A stretch of 64,000 nucleotides of DNA from positions 1 to 64,000 of the forward strand of contig JAGAVJ010000005.1 in assembly GCA_017942005.1 (NCBI GenBank), written 5' to 3'. Positions 1-9,375 of this stretch are shown here, one piece after another. Source of the stretch: Clostridia bacterium (GTDB lineage: Bacteria > Bacillota > Clostridia > Oscillospirales > CAG-272). The notes beneath the pieces are model-generated. The model did not search any database and was not told the DNA's origin. It saw nothing but the letters and a program-made list of their open reading frames with translations. The stretch's first letter is position 1; each line of letters begins with the position of its first letter. The position numbers and the translations under genes are program-made.

Positions 1-128
1 GATACCATTTGCTATATGCGGAATGCCCCCTGCCTTTGTTATATCAGACACAGGAAAGCGGCGCAATTCTATGCTATTATAGTTATAGTCTTTCATCATT
101 ATTATCAAAAAGAAAGGAACTTAACAAA

Positions 129-575
129 ATGAAAGTTGTTTTATTACAGGATGTCAGAGGACAAGGTAAAAAAGGAGACGTCATCAATGTTTCCGACGGA
201 TACGCACGGAACTTTCTGTTCCCCAAAAAGCTTGCTGCAATTGCAGATGCACAGGTCATGAATGAATTAAAGGGAAAAGAAGAAGCGCGTCTGCACAAAA
301 TTGAAGTTGACAAGCAAAACGCACGTGCGACTGCCGAAAAATTACAGTCGATTTCCGTAAAGATTCCCGCATCGGCTGGCGCTGACGGAAAAATTTACGG
401 TTCCGTTACAGCAAAGGACATTGCAGAGGCGCTCATGGCACAGCATCAAATTGAAATCGACAAGCGCAAGCTCCAGTTGAACGACGCCATCAAAACCTTC
501 GGCACTCATGTCGTGGAAATCAAACTGTATCCCGAAATCACCGGTAAAATCAATGTGGTTGTTGTAGAAGCATAA
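129..575 (+). CDS. rplI: 50S ribosomal protein L9
   Basis: Structural protein of the large ribosomal subunit that binds 23S rRNA near the base of the L1 stalk. The 148-residue product begins [17 protein letters not shown] and continues with the family signature [17 protein letters not shown] at about residues 20-36, then the long central helix rich in Lys/Glu and a C-terminal domain ending [10 protein letters not shown]. The length is normal for L9. The reading frame is open upstream to position 9, but the ATG at 129 is preceded by AGAAAGGAAC and gives the conserved N terminus, so the longer form is not real. dnaB follows 12 bases later, the usual Firmicute rplI-dnaB order. Confidence 0.97.
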   Translation: MKVVLLQDVRGQGKKGDVINVSDGYARNFLFPKKLAAIADAQVMNELKGKEEARLHKIEVDKQNARATAEKLQSISVKIPASAGADGKIYGSVTAKDIAEALMAQHQIEIDKRKLQLNDAIKTFGTHVVEIKLYPEITGKINVVVVEA

Positions 576-587
576 ACGGTTTTTTCA

Positions 588-1949
588 ATGGATTCTATTA
601 CACGTAAGCTTCCCTTCTCTCTGGAAGCCGAACAGTCTGTACTCGGTTCCATTCTCGTCAAACCGGACAGCTTCAACGAGGTTGCGGGCATACTGCGCCA
701 TGATGATTTTTATCTGGATGAGCATAAGGAAATATTCCTTGCAATGCAGGATCTGTATCTGCAAAACCGCGATATCGACTATGTCACCTTAATTGATATG
801 ATGGTTGCACGCGGTATCTATGACGATGAACAGTCCAAAAACTACATCCGTCTGATCACAGAGGTTGTCCCTTCTGCAAAGAACGTCCGGGATTATGCAA
901 AAATTGTCAAGGACAAAAGCCTTCTGCGGCAGCTGATCAATGCGTCCGATGAAATCGGAGAATCTGCCTACAGTGAGCAAGGCGATGTGGAAACCATTCT
1001 TGATCATGCAGAACAGACCATCTTCAATATTGCAGAGAACAACGAAACAAAAGGCTTTGTCCATATCAAGGACGTTCTGATTCAGACATATGATCATTTG
1101 CAGCAGCTGCGTGAAAATAAGTCTGATGCCATCGGTACGCCGACCGGCTATTCAGACATCGACCGTATTATGGTCGGCATGGGAAAATCCGACTTGATTT
1201 TGGTCGGTGCACGCCCCGGTATGGGTAAAACCTCCTTTGCATTGAACATTGCGACCAACGTTGCAAAGTCCACAAAGAAAGCGGTATGCGTGTTTTCCCT
1301 TGAAATGTCCAATGAACAGCTGGTCACACGTATGCTGTCGAGCGAAGCCTTGGTCGACTCTCATGCACTGCGATCCGGCGAAATTACAGGTGAGCAGTGG
1401 ACAAAACTGGCACAAGCGGCTGCAATGCTTTCGGAATGTGACGTCTATATCGACGATACCACCGGTATTACCGTTACAGGGATGAAAGCAAAGCTGCGGC
1501 GCATCAAAAATCTGGGGTTGGTCATCATCGACTATCTGCAATTGATGCAAAGCGATAAACGCATTGACAACCGTGTACAGGAAGTCGGCGAAATTTCCCG
1601 TAATCTGAAGATTCTCGCAAAAGAACTGATGGTTCCGGTCATTGTATGTGCGCAGCTGTCCCGTGGACCGGAATCACGTACTGATAAGCGTCCAATGCTT
1701 TCCGACCTGCGTGACTCCGGCGCCATCGAGCAGGACGCAGATATTGTCATGTTCCTGTATCGGGACGAATATTATGATTCCGACCCCGAAAAGGCAAACA
1801 CCGCAGAATGTATCTTAGCCAAAAACCGTCATGGTTCTACAGGCAATATCTCCCTCGGCTGGCAGGGAGAATTCACCCGGTTCTACTCCCGCGATACCGA
1901 ACGGCAGGAACCGGGTGCGCCCAGCAGTACGTCCGGAACAGGTGCATAA
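588..1949 (+). CDS. dnaB: Replicative DNA helicase DnaB/DnaC type
   Basis: Hexameric 5'-3' helicase that unwinds DNA at the replication fork. The 453-residue protein has the N-terminal DnaB domain (LPFSLEAEQSVLGSIL at about 8-23) and the RecA-like C-terminal domain with Walker A GARPGMGKT at about 207-215, a Walker B ending in VIIDYLQLM, and the DLRDSGAIEQDADIVMFLYR segment typical of the family. The length matches bacterial DnaB. The start has no strong Shine-Dalgarno and lies 12 bases after rplI, suggesting read-through or coupled translation. tilS begins 4 bases after the stop. Confidence 0.97.
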   Translation: MDSITRKLPFSLEAEQSVLGSILVKPDSFNEVAGILRHDDFYLDEHKEIFLAMQDLYLQNRDIDYVTLIDMMVARGIYDDEQSKNYIRLITEVVPSAKNVRDYAKIVKDKSLLRQLINASDEIGESAYSEQGDVETILDHAEQTIFNIAENNETKGFVHIKDVLIQTYDHLQQLRENKSDAIGTPTGYSDIDRIMVGMGKSDLILVGARPGMGKTSFALNIATNVAKSTKKAVCVFSLEMSNEQLVTRMLSSEALVDSHALRSGEITGEQWTKLAQAAAMLSECDVYIDDTTGITVTGMKAKLRRIKNLGLVIIDYLQLMQSDKRIDNRVQEVGEISRNLKILAKELMVPVIVCAQLSRGPESRTDKRPMLSDLRDSGAIEQDADIVMFLYRDEYYDSDPEKANTAECILAKNRHGSTGNISLGWQGEFTRFYSRDTERQEPGAPSSTSGTGA

Positions 1950-1953
1950 CAGC

Positions 1954-3609
1954 ATGTCTATGATCCCTACTCCTCCTACGGTTGACCAAACGGTCAAACC
2001 TGCACTTACGCGCGCACTGCATCTTCCGCGCACATTTACGGAAGAATTGTATGCATGCGGTCTTCCCTATGCAGATGCGCATATTGCAGTCGCTTTTTCC
2101 GGCGGCGCAGATTCCACAGCGCTTCTCCACATGGTATATACGTATGCAAACATGCAAAGGAAGCCGTTTGCAGTTTCTGCGGTCCACATCCATCACGGCA
2201 TCCGCGGGGTGGAAGCCGACCGAGACGCTGCATTCTGCCGGACATTCTGCGAGGAATATGGCATTCCTTACAGCGAATACCGCTGTGATGTGCCAAGACT
2301 GGCTGCATTGTCCGGGCGTTCCCTTGAGGAAGAAGCCAGAGAACAGCGATATGCACTGCTTGCACAGCATATAGATGCACACCCCGAAATCACGCACCTT
2401 TTGACGGCACACCATGCAGATGATCAGGCAGAAACGGTTCTGTTCCGAATGCTGCGCGGCACATCTGCCGCCGGTATTGCGGGAATTGCACGCAAGCGGG
2501 ACTTTCCGACTGCGAAGCGTATCATTCCACTGATCCGTCCGCTTCTTCATATGACCAAACAAGAGCTTCTTTCCTATTGCGCACAACACAACCTCTCCTA
2601 TGTCACGGACAGCACCAACGAAACGCCGGATGCTTCCCGCAATCTTCTGCGAGTAGTGATGCTTCCTGCTGCACAAAAAATCAATCCCGCGTTCACAGAT
2701 GCTTTGCTCCATTTATCCAAGGATGCAGAAGAAGATGAGGACTATTTCAAGACACAAACCAATGCATTCTTCTCCGCATATCAAACGGAAGCGGAAGGAA
2801 TCCCCCTACTGCCGCTGACCATATTAAAAACGCTTCATAAAGCGCTGTCAGGACGCATTTTAACGCGATTGTACCGGGAAACTGCGGAAATCACCGTTCC
2901 CTGTTCCCGCAAGCATATATACGCAATGACAGAGATTCTATCCGCATCAAAAGCAGCATCCATCCGTCTTCCATCCGGCTTTTCTTTTTTTATAGAACCG
3001 GATTATGATCGGTGCTATATCGCCAAAAACGCGCTTTTGCACACCGCTGCAAATGAAATGACTGTCATTTTGCTGCCGCCTGACACACCTGTGACCATTT
3101 GGAACCAAAATGTGTGCTTTTACGACAGCAAAACGCCGGAAAGCGAAAAAAAACTCCGGGATTTGAAAAATATTTACAAATTCTTTATATCAACGCATAT
3201 AAATTCTGATAAACTATTAGGTAGTGTTTTTGTCCGTACAAGAAACCGTCATCATCAGCATACTGACAACGATGTGGATTTGTGTACGGATGCGCAGCCA
3301 TGCAGCGGCAATCCGTGCTTCGATGCAAATCGGAGCTTTGACAGCTGGCTCAAAAAAATAAATGACGCACCGGATGTTTATCTGTGCGGCGGAAGCAGAA
3401 AATCTGTGCGGGATGCCCTATCCTCGCATAAGGTTCCGCTGTCAGAGCGTGCAGAAATTCCGCTTTTCTGCGATGAAGAAGGAATTTTTTGGATTCCTTT
3501 CTGCGGCATTCGGGATTCTGTAAATCCGCGTTTTATGTGTGAGGAACATGTTCCTCACAAGGAAAAGATTCATGATGTATATTATTTTTATAGCAAGGAA
3601 AGGACATAA
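1954..3609 (+). CDS. tilS: tRNA(Ile)-lysidine synthase
   Basis: ATP-dependent enzyme that converts C34 of tRNA-Ile(CAU) to lysidine so that it reads AUA codons. The N-terminal PP-loop SGGADS lies at residues 49-54, followed by HHGIRG and LTAHHADDQAETVLFRMLRG, both family signatures; the TilS C-terminal domain is more divergent. The product is 551 residues, longer than many TilS proteins (about 430-480). The frame is open back to 1831 inside dnaB, but the ATG at 1954 has AGGTG upstream and leaves the PP-loop at a normal distance. The gene sits between dnaB and hpt; tilS-hpt-ftsH is a widely conserved Firmicute gene order. Confidence 0.93.
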   Translation: MSMIPTPPTVDQTVKPALTRALHLPRTFTEELYACGLPYADAHIAVAFSGGADSTALLHMVYTYANMQRKPFAVSAVHIHHGIRGVEADRDAAFCRTFCEEYGIPYSEYRCDVPRLAALSGRSLEEEAREQRYALLAQHIDAHPEITHLLTAHHADDQAETVLFRMLRGTSAAGIAGIARKRDFPTAKRIIPLIRPLLHMTKQELLSYCAQHNLSYVTDSTNETPDASRNLLRVVMLPAAQKINPAFTDALLHLSKDAEEDEDYFKTQTNAFFSAYQTEAEGIPLLPLTILKTLHKALSGRILTRLYRETAEITVPCSRKHIYAMTEILSASKAASIRLPSGFSFFIEPDYDRCYIAKNALLHTAANEMTVILLPPDTPVTIWNQNVCFYDSKTPESEKKLRDLKNIYKFFISTHINSDKLLGSVFVRTRNRHHQHTDNDVDLCTDAQPCSGNPCFDANRSFDSWLKKINDAPDVYLCGGSRKSVRDALSSHKVPLSERAEIPLFCDEEGIFWIPFCGIRDSVNPRFMCEEHVPHKEKIHDVYYFYSKERT

Positions 3610-3615
3610 TCTGTA

Positions 3616-4164
3616 ATGCATCCCGATATTGACCGCATTTTGATTGATGAAGAACAATTGGATTCTATCATTACCGATATCGCGCATCAAATCGACCGCG
3701 ATTATGCCGGAGAAGACAAACGTCTCCTTCTGCTCTGCATTTTAAAAGGTTCTGTTGTCTTTATGGGGGAGCTGATGAAGAAGCTGACAGTTCCTGTAGA
3801 AATTGATTTCATGAAGGTCTCCTCTTACGGTGCACAAACCAAATCGACCGGAAACATCAATATCATCCTTGATCTGTACCGTCAGGATCTTCATACCTGT
3901 GATATCCTGATTGTTGAGGATATCATTGATTCCGGAAAGACACTCTCATACCTTGTCGATTATTTGAATTTGAAAGGCGCAAAAAGTGTAAAAACCGTAA
4001 CGCTCCTTGATAAACCTTCCCGCCGGGAGGTGGATTTTCAGCCTGACTATCATGGCATTGAGATTCCCGACTTTTTTGTCGTCGGCTACGGTCTTGATTA
4101 TGCGGAAAAATACCGCGCACTGCCGTATGTCGGAATCTTAAAGCCCGAAATATATACGCATTAA
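3616..4164 (+). CDS. hpt: Hypoxanthine phosphoribosyltransferase
   Basis: Purine salvage enzyme joining hypoxanthine (or guanine) to PRPP to form IMP (GMP). The 182-residue protein has the PRPP-binding loop [14 protein letters not shown] at about residues 95-108, the early [11 protein letters not shown] segment and a C-terminal region with [14 protein letters not shown], all typical of Hpt. Length is normal. It starts 6 bases after tilS and precedes ftsH, the classic tilS-hpt-ftsH order. A 9-bp hairpin follows the stop. Confidence 0.96.
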   Translation: MHPDIDRILIDEEQLDSIITDIAHQIDRDYAGEDKRLLLLCILKGSVVFMGELMKKLTVPVEIDFMKVSSYGAQTKSTGNINIILDLYRQDLHTCDILIVEDIIDSGKTLSYLVDYLNLKGAKSVKTVTLLDKPSRREVDFQPDYHGIEIPDFFVVGYGLDYAEKYRALPYVGILKPEIYTH

Positions 4165-4171
4165 CCCAAAC

Positions 4172-4204
4172 AATTCTGTGTGACAGCGGCCTCACAGAAT
4201 TTTA
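4172..4204 (+). terminator. Hairpin between hpt and ftsH
   Basis: Perfect 9-bp inverted repeat (AATTCTGTG at 4172-4180, CACAGAATT at 4193-4201) with a 12-base loop directly after hpt, followed only by TTTATG rather than a long T run. It could be a weak terminator or an mRNA-processing hairpin ahead of ftsH. Confidence 0.4.
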
Positions 4205-4250
4205 TGCACAGTTTTATGTATCATTTTTGCCGCTGAGAATGGATCGTGCT

Positions 4251-6368
4251 ATGAAGAACAGCCTAAAGGTGATCATTTTCTATGTTGTCCTCATTGCCGT
4301 TGTGCTTTTGGCATCCTCGGTTGTGTTCAACACCGTAGAAAACGAACAAACACTGTACAGCGACATCGTTCGCTATTTCGATGAAGAACAGGTCGACTCC
4401 TTCGTCCTGACGTCAGACAATGAGCTGAAGCTGCGTCTGAAAGACGGCTCTATTACAGCGTTCCAGCTGCGCAGCTATGACACCTATTTAGAGTATTTTG
4501 CACCGCTTGCAGAGCAGCAATATAAGGACGGCATCATCAAAGATTATGATGTAGAACCGCCCACCTCATACCCGTGGTGGCTGTCGCTTCTGCCCTATCT
4601 GCTTGTCATCATCTTCTTTATTGCCATGTGGATTTATGTAATGAATCAGGCAAACGGCAAAGGAGGCGCCGGCAAAATTGCCGGTTTTGGAAAAGCGCGT
4701 GCAAAGCTTGGCTCCGACGAAAAGAAAAAAGTTCTGTTTTCCGATGTTGCCGGTGCAGATGAAGAAAAGGAAGAACTGCGTGAAATCGTAGATTTCCTGC
4801 GCGATCCTACGAAATTTACAAAGCTCGGCGCCCGCATTCCGCACGGCGTTCTGCTCGTAGGCCCTCCCGGTACCGGTAAAACCTTGCTCGCAAAGGCTGT
4901 CGCCGGCGAAGCAAATGTTCCGTTTTATTCCATTTCCGGTTCTGATTTTGTAGAAATGTACGTCGGTGTCGGTGCATCCCGTGTACGTGATTTGTTTGAT
5001 ACCGCAAAGAAAAATCCGGCAGCAATCATTTTCATCGATGAAATTGATGCAGTCGGCCGTCACCGCGGCGCCGGTCTTGGCGGCGGTCACGACGAGCGTG
5101 AACAAACCTTAAACCAGCTGCTTGTGGAAATGGATGGCTTTGGCGGCAATGACGGCGTCATTGTCATGGCAGCAACCAACCGGCCTGACATTCTCGACCC
5201 AGCACTTCTGCGTCCCGGACGGTTTGACCGTCAGGTCACAGTCAGCTATCCCGATATGCAGGGACGTGAGGACATTCTCCGGGTGCATGCAAAAGGAAAG
5301 CCCTTTGAAGGAGATGTCAATCTTCACGACGTTGCACAGACGACCTCCGGCTTTACCGGCGCCGATCTTGCAAACCTGCTGAATGAGGCAGCGCTTCTTG
5401 CCGCAAGAAAAGGCAAGCATTTAATTGGCAAAAACGATATTGAAGAAGCAACCATTAAGGTCATTGTAGGACCGCAGAAGCGCGGCAAAAAGCGCTCGGA
5501 GCATGATGTCAAGCTGACAGCCTACCATGAGGCAGGTCACGCCGTATGCACGAAGCTGCTGCCCACACAGGACCCTGTCACACAGATTTCGATCATCCAA
5601 TCCGGACGTGCCGGCGGCTATACGCTTTCACCGCCTGTAGAAGATAAATCCTATATGTCCAAACGCGGCATGGAAGAAGAAATTGTTTCTCTGCTTGGCG
5701 GACGTGTGGCAGAGCAGCTGATTTTCGGCGATATCTCCACCGGTGCTTCCAATGATATCCAGCGTGCCACAAATATGGCAAAGAGTATGGTTACCCGATA
5801 CGGTATGAGCGATAAGCTCGGTCCGATTGTATACGGTTCTGAGCATTCCTCCGACGAAGTGTTCTTAGGCCGTGATTTCAATTCCTCCAGAGATTACTCT
5901 GAGAAAACGGCGAATGATATTGATGAAGAAATCCGCAGAATTGTAGAAACCGCATATGCAGAAGCCATGCGGATTTTAAACGAAAACATGGATAAACTTC
6001 ACTTCATTGCTGAGTATCTGATGAAGAACGAAATTATGGACGGCGCCCAGTTTGAAGCGGTTATGACCGGCAATCCTACAATGGAAGATCTCGACGCCAT
6101 GGTTGCAGAAAAACGCCGGATCAGTGAAGAAGAAAACCGCAGAAAAGCACAGGCAGAAGCCGAAGCGCGCAAACGCGATGAGGAAGAATCCAAACTGCGT
6201 GATCAGTTGATTGAGGAACAAAAGAAAAAGGCAGAGACAAACCGCCCGCTCTCTCCAATGGAGCAATATGCAAAACGCTTGGAAGAAGAACAGCGGCAGC
6301 AGCAACAAAAAGAGAACGACGAAGCCAATCAGGATGCGTCTGATGATGATTCCAACGACAACAAATAA
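4251..6368 (+). CDS. ftsH: ATP-dependent zinc metalloprotease FtsH
   Basis: Membrane-anchored AAA+ protease that degrades misassembled membrane proteins and short-lived regulators. About 705 residues: an N-terminal transmembrane helix (about 3-27), an extracytoplasmic domain, a second transmembrane helix (about 108-132), AAA domain with Walker A GPPGTGKT at about 204-211, Walker [12 protein letters not shown], the second region of homology ending RPGRFDRQV, and the zinc site HEAGH. The C-terminal tail is a charged coiled coil rich in Glu, Lys and Gln ending in an acidic Asn/Asp stretch. The start is uncertain: ATG at 4251 has GGA seven bases upstream; ATG at 4239 and TTG at 4227 are in frame. 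No gene follows for about 290 bases. Confidence 0.95.
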   Translation: MKNSLKVIIFYVVLIAVVLLASSVVFNTVENEQTLYSDIVRYFDEEQVDSFVLTSDNELKLRLKDGSITAFQLRSYDTYLEYFAPLAEQQYKDGIIKDYDVEPPTSYPWWLSLLPYLLVIIFFIAMWIYVMNQANGKGGAGKIAGFGKARAKLGSDEKKKVLFSDVAGADEEKEELREIVDFLRDPTKFTKLGARIPHGVLLVGPPGTGKTLLAKAVAGEANVPFYSISGSDFVEMYVGVGASRVRDLFDTAKKNPAAIIFIDEIDAVGRHRGAGLGGGHDEREQTLNQLLVEMDGFGGNDGVIVMAATNRPDILDPALLRPGRFDRQVTVSYPDMQGREDILRVHAKGKPFEGDVNLHDVAQTTSGFTGADLANLLNEAALLAARKGKHLIGKNDIEEATIKVIVGPQKRGKKRSEHDVKLTAYHEAGHAVCTKLLPTQDPVTQISIIQSGRAGGYTLSPPVEDKSYMSKRGMEEEIVSLLGGRVAEQLIFGDISTGASNDIQRATNMAKSMVTRYGMSDKLGPIVYGSEHSSDEVFLGRDFNSSRDYSEKTANDIDEEIRRIVETAYAEAMRILNENMDKLHFIAEYLMKNEIMDGAQFEAVMTGNPTMEDLDAMVAEKRRISEEENRRKAQAEAEARKRDEEESKLRDQLIEEQKKKAETNRPLSPMEQYAKRLEEEQRQQQQKENDEANQDASDDDSNDNK

Positions 6369-6393
6369 ATAAACAATCAAACCTGATAAAAAA

Positions 6394-6600
6394 ACGTGAG
6401 TTCGATGAGGAGGTGCTTTTTGAAAAAAGCACCTCCTCAAACTCCTCCGCAAAAACTTTCATACAGAGAAACCCACAAATAATTGGGCAAATTATCTGCG
6501 CAAATTTTGCCTTATTTTTCTATATAAAGTTTTTTGAAAGGGATTCGGGGAAAACTTTTTTGAAAAAAAGTTTTCCCCGAGAATTCCATCGAACTTACGT
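6394..6600 (+). repeat. MITE-like composite palindromic element, full copy 1
   Basis: 207-bp element downstream of ftsH. Its ends are inverted repeats (ACGTGAGTTCGAT at 6394-6406; ATCGAACTTACGT at 6588-6600; 12 of 13 match). It contains two strong hairpins: one pairs GAGGAGGTGC with GCACCTCCTC around 6408-6439, the other pairs CGGGGAAAACTTTTT with its complement around 6546-6580. It is flanked by a perfect 7-bp direct repeat TAAAAAA (6387-6393 and 6601-6607). The inverse copy is at 58257-58471. Short open frames inside it are not genes. Confidence 0.75.
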
Positions 6601-6612
6601 TAAAAAACAAAA

Positions 6613-6646
6613 GGGCTGCTGCACTGTGCTGTGCAGCAGCTTTTTA
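6613..6646 (+). terminator. Rho-independent terminator (GCTGCTGC family)
   Basis: 10-bp stem GCTGCTGCAC / GTGCAGCAGC with a 6-base loop, followed by TTTTTAT on the plus strand. It follows the repeat after ftsH and faces the convergent gene at 6660. It belongs to a family of GGGCTGCTGCA hairpins used repeatedly in this window. Confidence 0.8.
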
Positions 6647-6659
6647 TAAAAATCAATGA

Positions 6660-7136
6660 TTACTCGTCGTCTTCGCCATCAAGCTTTTTCAGATCGTCAC
6701 AGGAATCGCAGGAATCACAATCCTCGCATCCGCCGTCAAATTCATCACAGATACATGAAAATGCCTGATTGCATGCAGGACAGATGACGTTGTCCGGGTC
6801 AACAGAATCGTCAAAGTAGACGGTTTCGCCGCAATAAGGACACTCGACCTCAATGAATTCATCATCGTCGTCATCCTCATCGTCCTCTTCTTCTTCGTCG
6901 TCGAAATCATCTTCGTCATCAAAGACCACATCTTCCACATCTGCAAGATCGTCATCCAGTTCATCAAGATATTCCTGTGCATCGTCCATATTCGATTCCA
7001 GATCGGCAACAGACTTTGCCATGTCGTCAAGAATATCTGCCATTACTTTGAGCACCTTGCCTTCAGCAGTTTCACTGCCGACATTCAAGCCCTCCATCAG
7101 ACCCTTAAGATATGCTACTTTTTCGGTCAGAGTCAT
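6660..7136 (-). CDS. CD1247-type acidic protein with zinc-binding Cys pairs
   Basis: The 158-residue protein starts MTLTEKVAYLKGLMEGLNV, which matches the N-terminal domain known from the C. difficile CD1247 group. A predicted coiled coil (about 35-70) leads into an extremely acidic stretch (about 72-93, almost only Asp/Glu), then a zinc-ribbon-like region with CPYC and CPAC pairs, and a Cys/Asp-rich tail with CEDCDSCDSC. The function of the family is not established; the composition suggests a metal- or nucleic-acid-associated scaffold, which is inference. A Shine-Dalgarno GAGGAGGG lies upstream. It precedes the convergent ftsH terminator and follows efp on the same strand. Confidence 0.8.
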   Translation of the reverse strand: MTLTEKVAYLKGLMEGLNVGSETAEGKVLKVMADILDDMAKSVADLESNMDDAQEYLDELDDDLADVEDVVFDDEDDFDDEEEEDDEDDDDDEFIEVECPYCGETVYFDDSVDPDNVICPACNQAFSCICDEFDGGCEDCDSCDSCDDLKKLDGEDDE

Positions 7137-7227
7137 TTTAAACCCTCCTCTTCCTTTTTGAAGATCGTCTTTTTTCTTATTTCAAGTGCAGTCCCCTTAC
7201 TCAGGGCACTGTACAGCACGGTTTCTG

Positions 7228-7785
7228 TTATGCTCTTTCGAGATATTCACCGGTTCTGGTATCGATGCGGATGACCGTACCGTTATCAATAAACAGCGGA
7301 ACCTTAATAACAGCACCTGTTTCCAATGTAGCAGGCTTTGTGGTACCGGTAGCGGTATCCCCCTTGAAGCCAGGCTCGGTATCAACAATTGCCAGTTCTA
7401 CAAACATCGGCGGTTCTACAGAGAAAACAGAACCCTTGTAGGAGTTGATACGGCACATCATTTCTTCCTTGACAAACTTGAAGTTGTCATCCAGCAGTTC
7501 CTTGCCGACCGGAATCTGTTCATAGGACTCCATATCCATGAAGTAGTACAGATCACCGTCATTGTACATATACTGCATATCTTTTCTTTCGATATGTGCC
7601 GGCGGGAACTTTTCTGTGGGGGAGAAGGTCTTTTCAATGACGGAGCCATTGATGACATCTCTCAGCTTGGTTCTGACAAATGCTGCACCTTTACCCGGTT
7701 TTACGTGCTGGAACTCGATAACCTGAACAACCTTGCCATCCATTTCAAATGTGACGCCGTTCTTAAAATCGCCTGCGATAACCAT
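7228..7785 (-). CDS. efp: Elongation factor P
   Basis: Translation factor that rescues ribosomes stalled at polyproline stretches. The 185-residue product begins [19 protein letters not shown] and has the KOW-like N-terminal domain with the loop [10 protein letters not shown], whose Lys is the equivalent of the modified position in other EF-P proteins. OB domains II and III follow, ending [13 protein letters not shown]. The frame is open to 7812, but the ATG at 7785 has GGAGG upstream and gives the normal N terminus. The mRNA leader is long (see 7786-8051). Confidence 0.96.
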   Translation of the reverse strand: MVIAGDFKNGVTFEMDGKVVQVIEFQHVKPGKGAAFVRTKLRDVINGSVIEKTFSPTEKFPPAHIERKDMQYMYNDGDLYYFMDMESYEQIPVGKELLDDNFKFVKEEMMCRINSYKGSVFSVEPPMFVELAIVDTEPGFKGDTATGTTKPATLETGAVIKVPLFIDNGTVIRIDTRTGEYLERA

Positions 7786-8051
7786 AGTATTTAAAAACCT
7801 CCAGATATTCAATCAAATGGCTTGCCACGTCATTCAACGCAGCAAGGGCCGGCAAATATGCCGACCTGCGGTCAGATACGTATTTTTACATTAGAATTTA
7901 CAATTTCTGATTACAATAATTGCTTTCTTTTTCTTCTGACCGCAAAATGACACCCGCCGCTTCTAAAGACGAGGACATCCTGCCTAAGTTATAAAGACAA
8001 TAAACAGCCAAACAATAATAGTATTATACTATATTTTGGCATTTTTTTCAA
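7786..8051 (-). promoter_or_regulatory. efp promoter and long structured 5' leader
   Basis: A sigma-A type promoter reads on the minus strand: -35 TTGAAA at 8046-8051, 17-base spacer, -10 TATAAT at 8023-8028. Transcription would start near 8015, giving a leader of about 230 bases. Within it TGCGGTCAGA (7867-7876, plus strand) is the exact inverse of TCTGACCGCA (7935-7944), allowing a 10-bp long-range stem, and a second hairpin of GGC/GCC type lies at about 7850-7865. No open reading frame is convincing here. Whether the leader regulates efp is unknown. Confidence 0.6.
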
Positions 8052-8076
8052 GTGTTAAGACATAAAAACTTTCCAT

Positions 8077-8149
8077 GTTATTTTCTGCGATTCTTGTACA
8101 ATTCATTCAAAAAAACACAAAATGTTTTTTGCAGCGCGCAGAAAATAAC
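8077..8149. repeat. 73-bp nested inverted repeat
   Basis: A 13-bp perfect inverted repeat (GTTATTTTCTGCG at 8077-8089, CGCAGAAAATAAC at 8137-8149) encloses an inner hairpin (AAAAAACA / TGTTTTTT around 8109-8130) and an 8-bp palindrome TTGTACAA. It lies between the end of the M24 peptidase gene and the efp promoter; the inner hairpin could terminate the peptidase transcript. It may be a small palindromic mobile element, but I saw no second copy. Confidence 0.5.
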
Positions 8150-8158
8150 AACTGTTTC

Positions 8159-9229
8159 TTAAAGTACAATCAAATTCTTTTGAGAATGTGTGATATCTTC
8201 TGCACGGTTATGATGAATGATGACCATATCTTCAATCCGCACGCCAAATTTCCCATTCAGATAAATACCGGGTTCTACCGTCACAACATGACCGTTTTCA
8301 AGCAGACTGCCTTTACAGCCGCTGTGCAGCCGCGGCTGCTCATGGATATAAAGACCGACGCCATGGCCAAGCGAATGCCCAAATGCACCGCGGTACCCTG
8401 CACGGTCTATGATTTCACGTGCAATGCGATCCATTTCTCCACAGTCAGAATGCCAGTCGATGACATCTAAAACCGCGCGCTGTGCCGCAAGTACCGTAGA
8501 ATAGACATCCTTCATTTCCTGCGTCACTTCCCCAACGGCAACCGTGCGTGTCATATCGGAACAGTACCCGCGATAGATACAGCCGAAATCCATTGTGATA
8601 AATCCCTTTTCAATCGTTCTGTTTTTCGGTTCCCCATGCGGCAGAGAGGTCGCCGTTCCAGAAATGCAGATCGTCGAAAACGAGGTTCCCGACGCACCAA
8701 GCTTCCGCATGAAATATTCCAGCTCCAACGCAATTTCTGTTTCGGTACGCTCCGGCGTGATAAAACCGAGGATGTGTGTAAATGCTGCGTCACCGATTTC
8801 CTGCGCCTTCTTGATCATTTCAAGTTCATACTCGGTCTTGATGGTTCGCTGATCTTCCAATAATCCCCCAATTGGTACCAGTGTAAACGAATCGGCAAAC
8901 ACCTGCCGATACCGTTCCAGTGCGGAAACAGTGACAAAACGGTCTTCAAATCCAACCGTCTTTACCCCCGCCGCCGAAAGTGTGTCCCGAATGAAGTCAA
9001 GCGAGGTATTCATATGAATCGTAAACGCTGTTGTGTCAATTTCCGCCTGTGCCGCTTCGATATAACGGAAATCCACAAACACATATGCACGGTCGCGAAG
9101 AATGACGACATATCCATCTTCAATATGAAATCCGGTCATATAAAACTGGTGCATTTCCGAGGTCAGCAGTACAGCATCCATGCCTTTTGGAAAATGGGTT
9201 TGCAAAGTGTGTAAATTTTCAAGTGTCAT
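8159..9229 (-). CDS. M24 family aminopeptidase P-like (Xaa-Pro) peptidase
   Basis: Cytoplasmic metallopeptidase predicted to remove N-terminal residues before proline. The 356-residue protein has an N-terminal creatinase-like domain and a pita-bread catalytic domain with metal ligands visible as MDFGCIYRGYCSDMTRTV, the HSLGHGVGL motif, VEPGIY and GVRIEDMV. Length and layout match PepP/YqhT proteins. efp lies downstream, an arrangement common in Firmicutes. The start is taken at 9229 because it sits after a Shine-Dalgarno/hairpin/tail element like those at six other genes; the in-frame ATG at 9241 is the alternative. Confidence 0.9.
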   Translation of the reverse strand: MTLENLHTLQTHFPKGMDAVLLTSEMHQFYMTGFHIEDGYVVILRDRAYVFVDFRYIEAAQAEIDTTAFTIHMNTSLDFIRDTLSAAGVKTVGFEDRFVTVSALERYRQVFADSFTLVPIGGLLEDQRTIKTEYELEMIKKAQEIGDAAFTHILGFITPERTETEIALELEYFMRKLGASGTSFSTICISGTATSLPHGEPKNRTIEKGFITMDFGCIYRGYCSDMTRTVAVGEVTQEMKDVYSTVLAAQRAVLDVIDWHSDCGEMDRIAREIIDRAGYRGAFGHSLGHGVGLYIHEQPRLHSGCKGSLLENGHVVTVEPGIYLNGKFGVRIEDMVIIHHNRAEDITHSQKNLIVL

Positions 9230-9271
9230 TTTAGTAACCATCGCTTTCGATGAGCGAAAGCTTCCTTTCTT
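9230..9271 (-). promoter_or_regulatory. SD-hairpin-start element of the M24 peptidase gene
   Basis: On the minus strand the order is AGAAAGGAA, the perfect 7-bp hairpin GCTTTCG-ctcat-CGAAAGC (plus-strand 9243-9261), then GATGGTTACTAAA and the ATG at 9229. The Shine-Dalgarno is about 33 bases from this ATG in linear distance but close if the hairpin forms. A terminator-like hairpin CGCGTGAA/TTCACGCG lies further upstream at about 9339-9362. Confidence 0.55.
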
Positions 9272-9375
9272 TCAGAATTGCGGGTGGTTTTGCGCAGCAA
9301 AATCGCTGTCTTGCAATAACGAAAAACACAAAATTCGCGTGAAACTGTTTTTTCACGCGGTTCTCCCGATATCGG

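Noticed and set aside
1873-2712. 279-codon minus-strand frame opposite tilS
   Set aside because: Cys/Arg-rich low-information product antisense to conserved TilS motifs.
6413-6649. 78-codon frame after ftsH, with similar frames at 58249-58452
   Set aside because: Both are translations of the palindromic repeat element; the shared peptide reflects repeat DNA, not a protein family.
6840-6930. Repetitive TCGTCATCG/TTCTTCG tract, possible tandem repeat
   Set aside because: It simply encodes the poly-Asp/Glu stretch of the acidic zinc protein on the minus strand.
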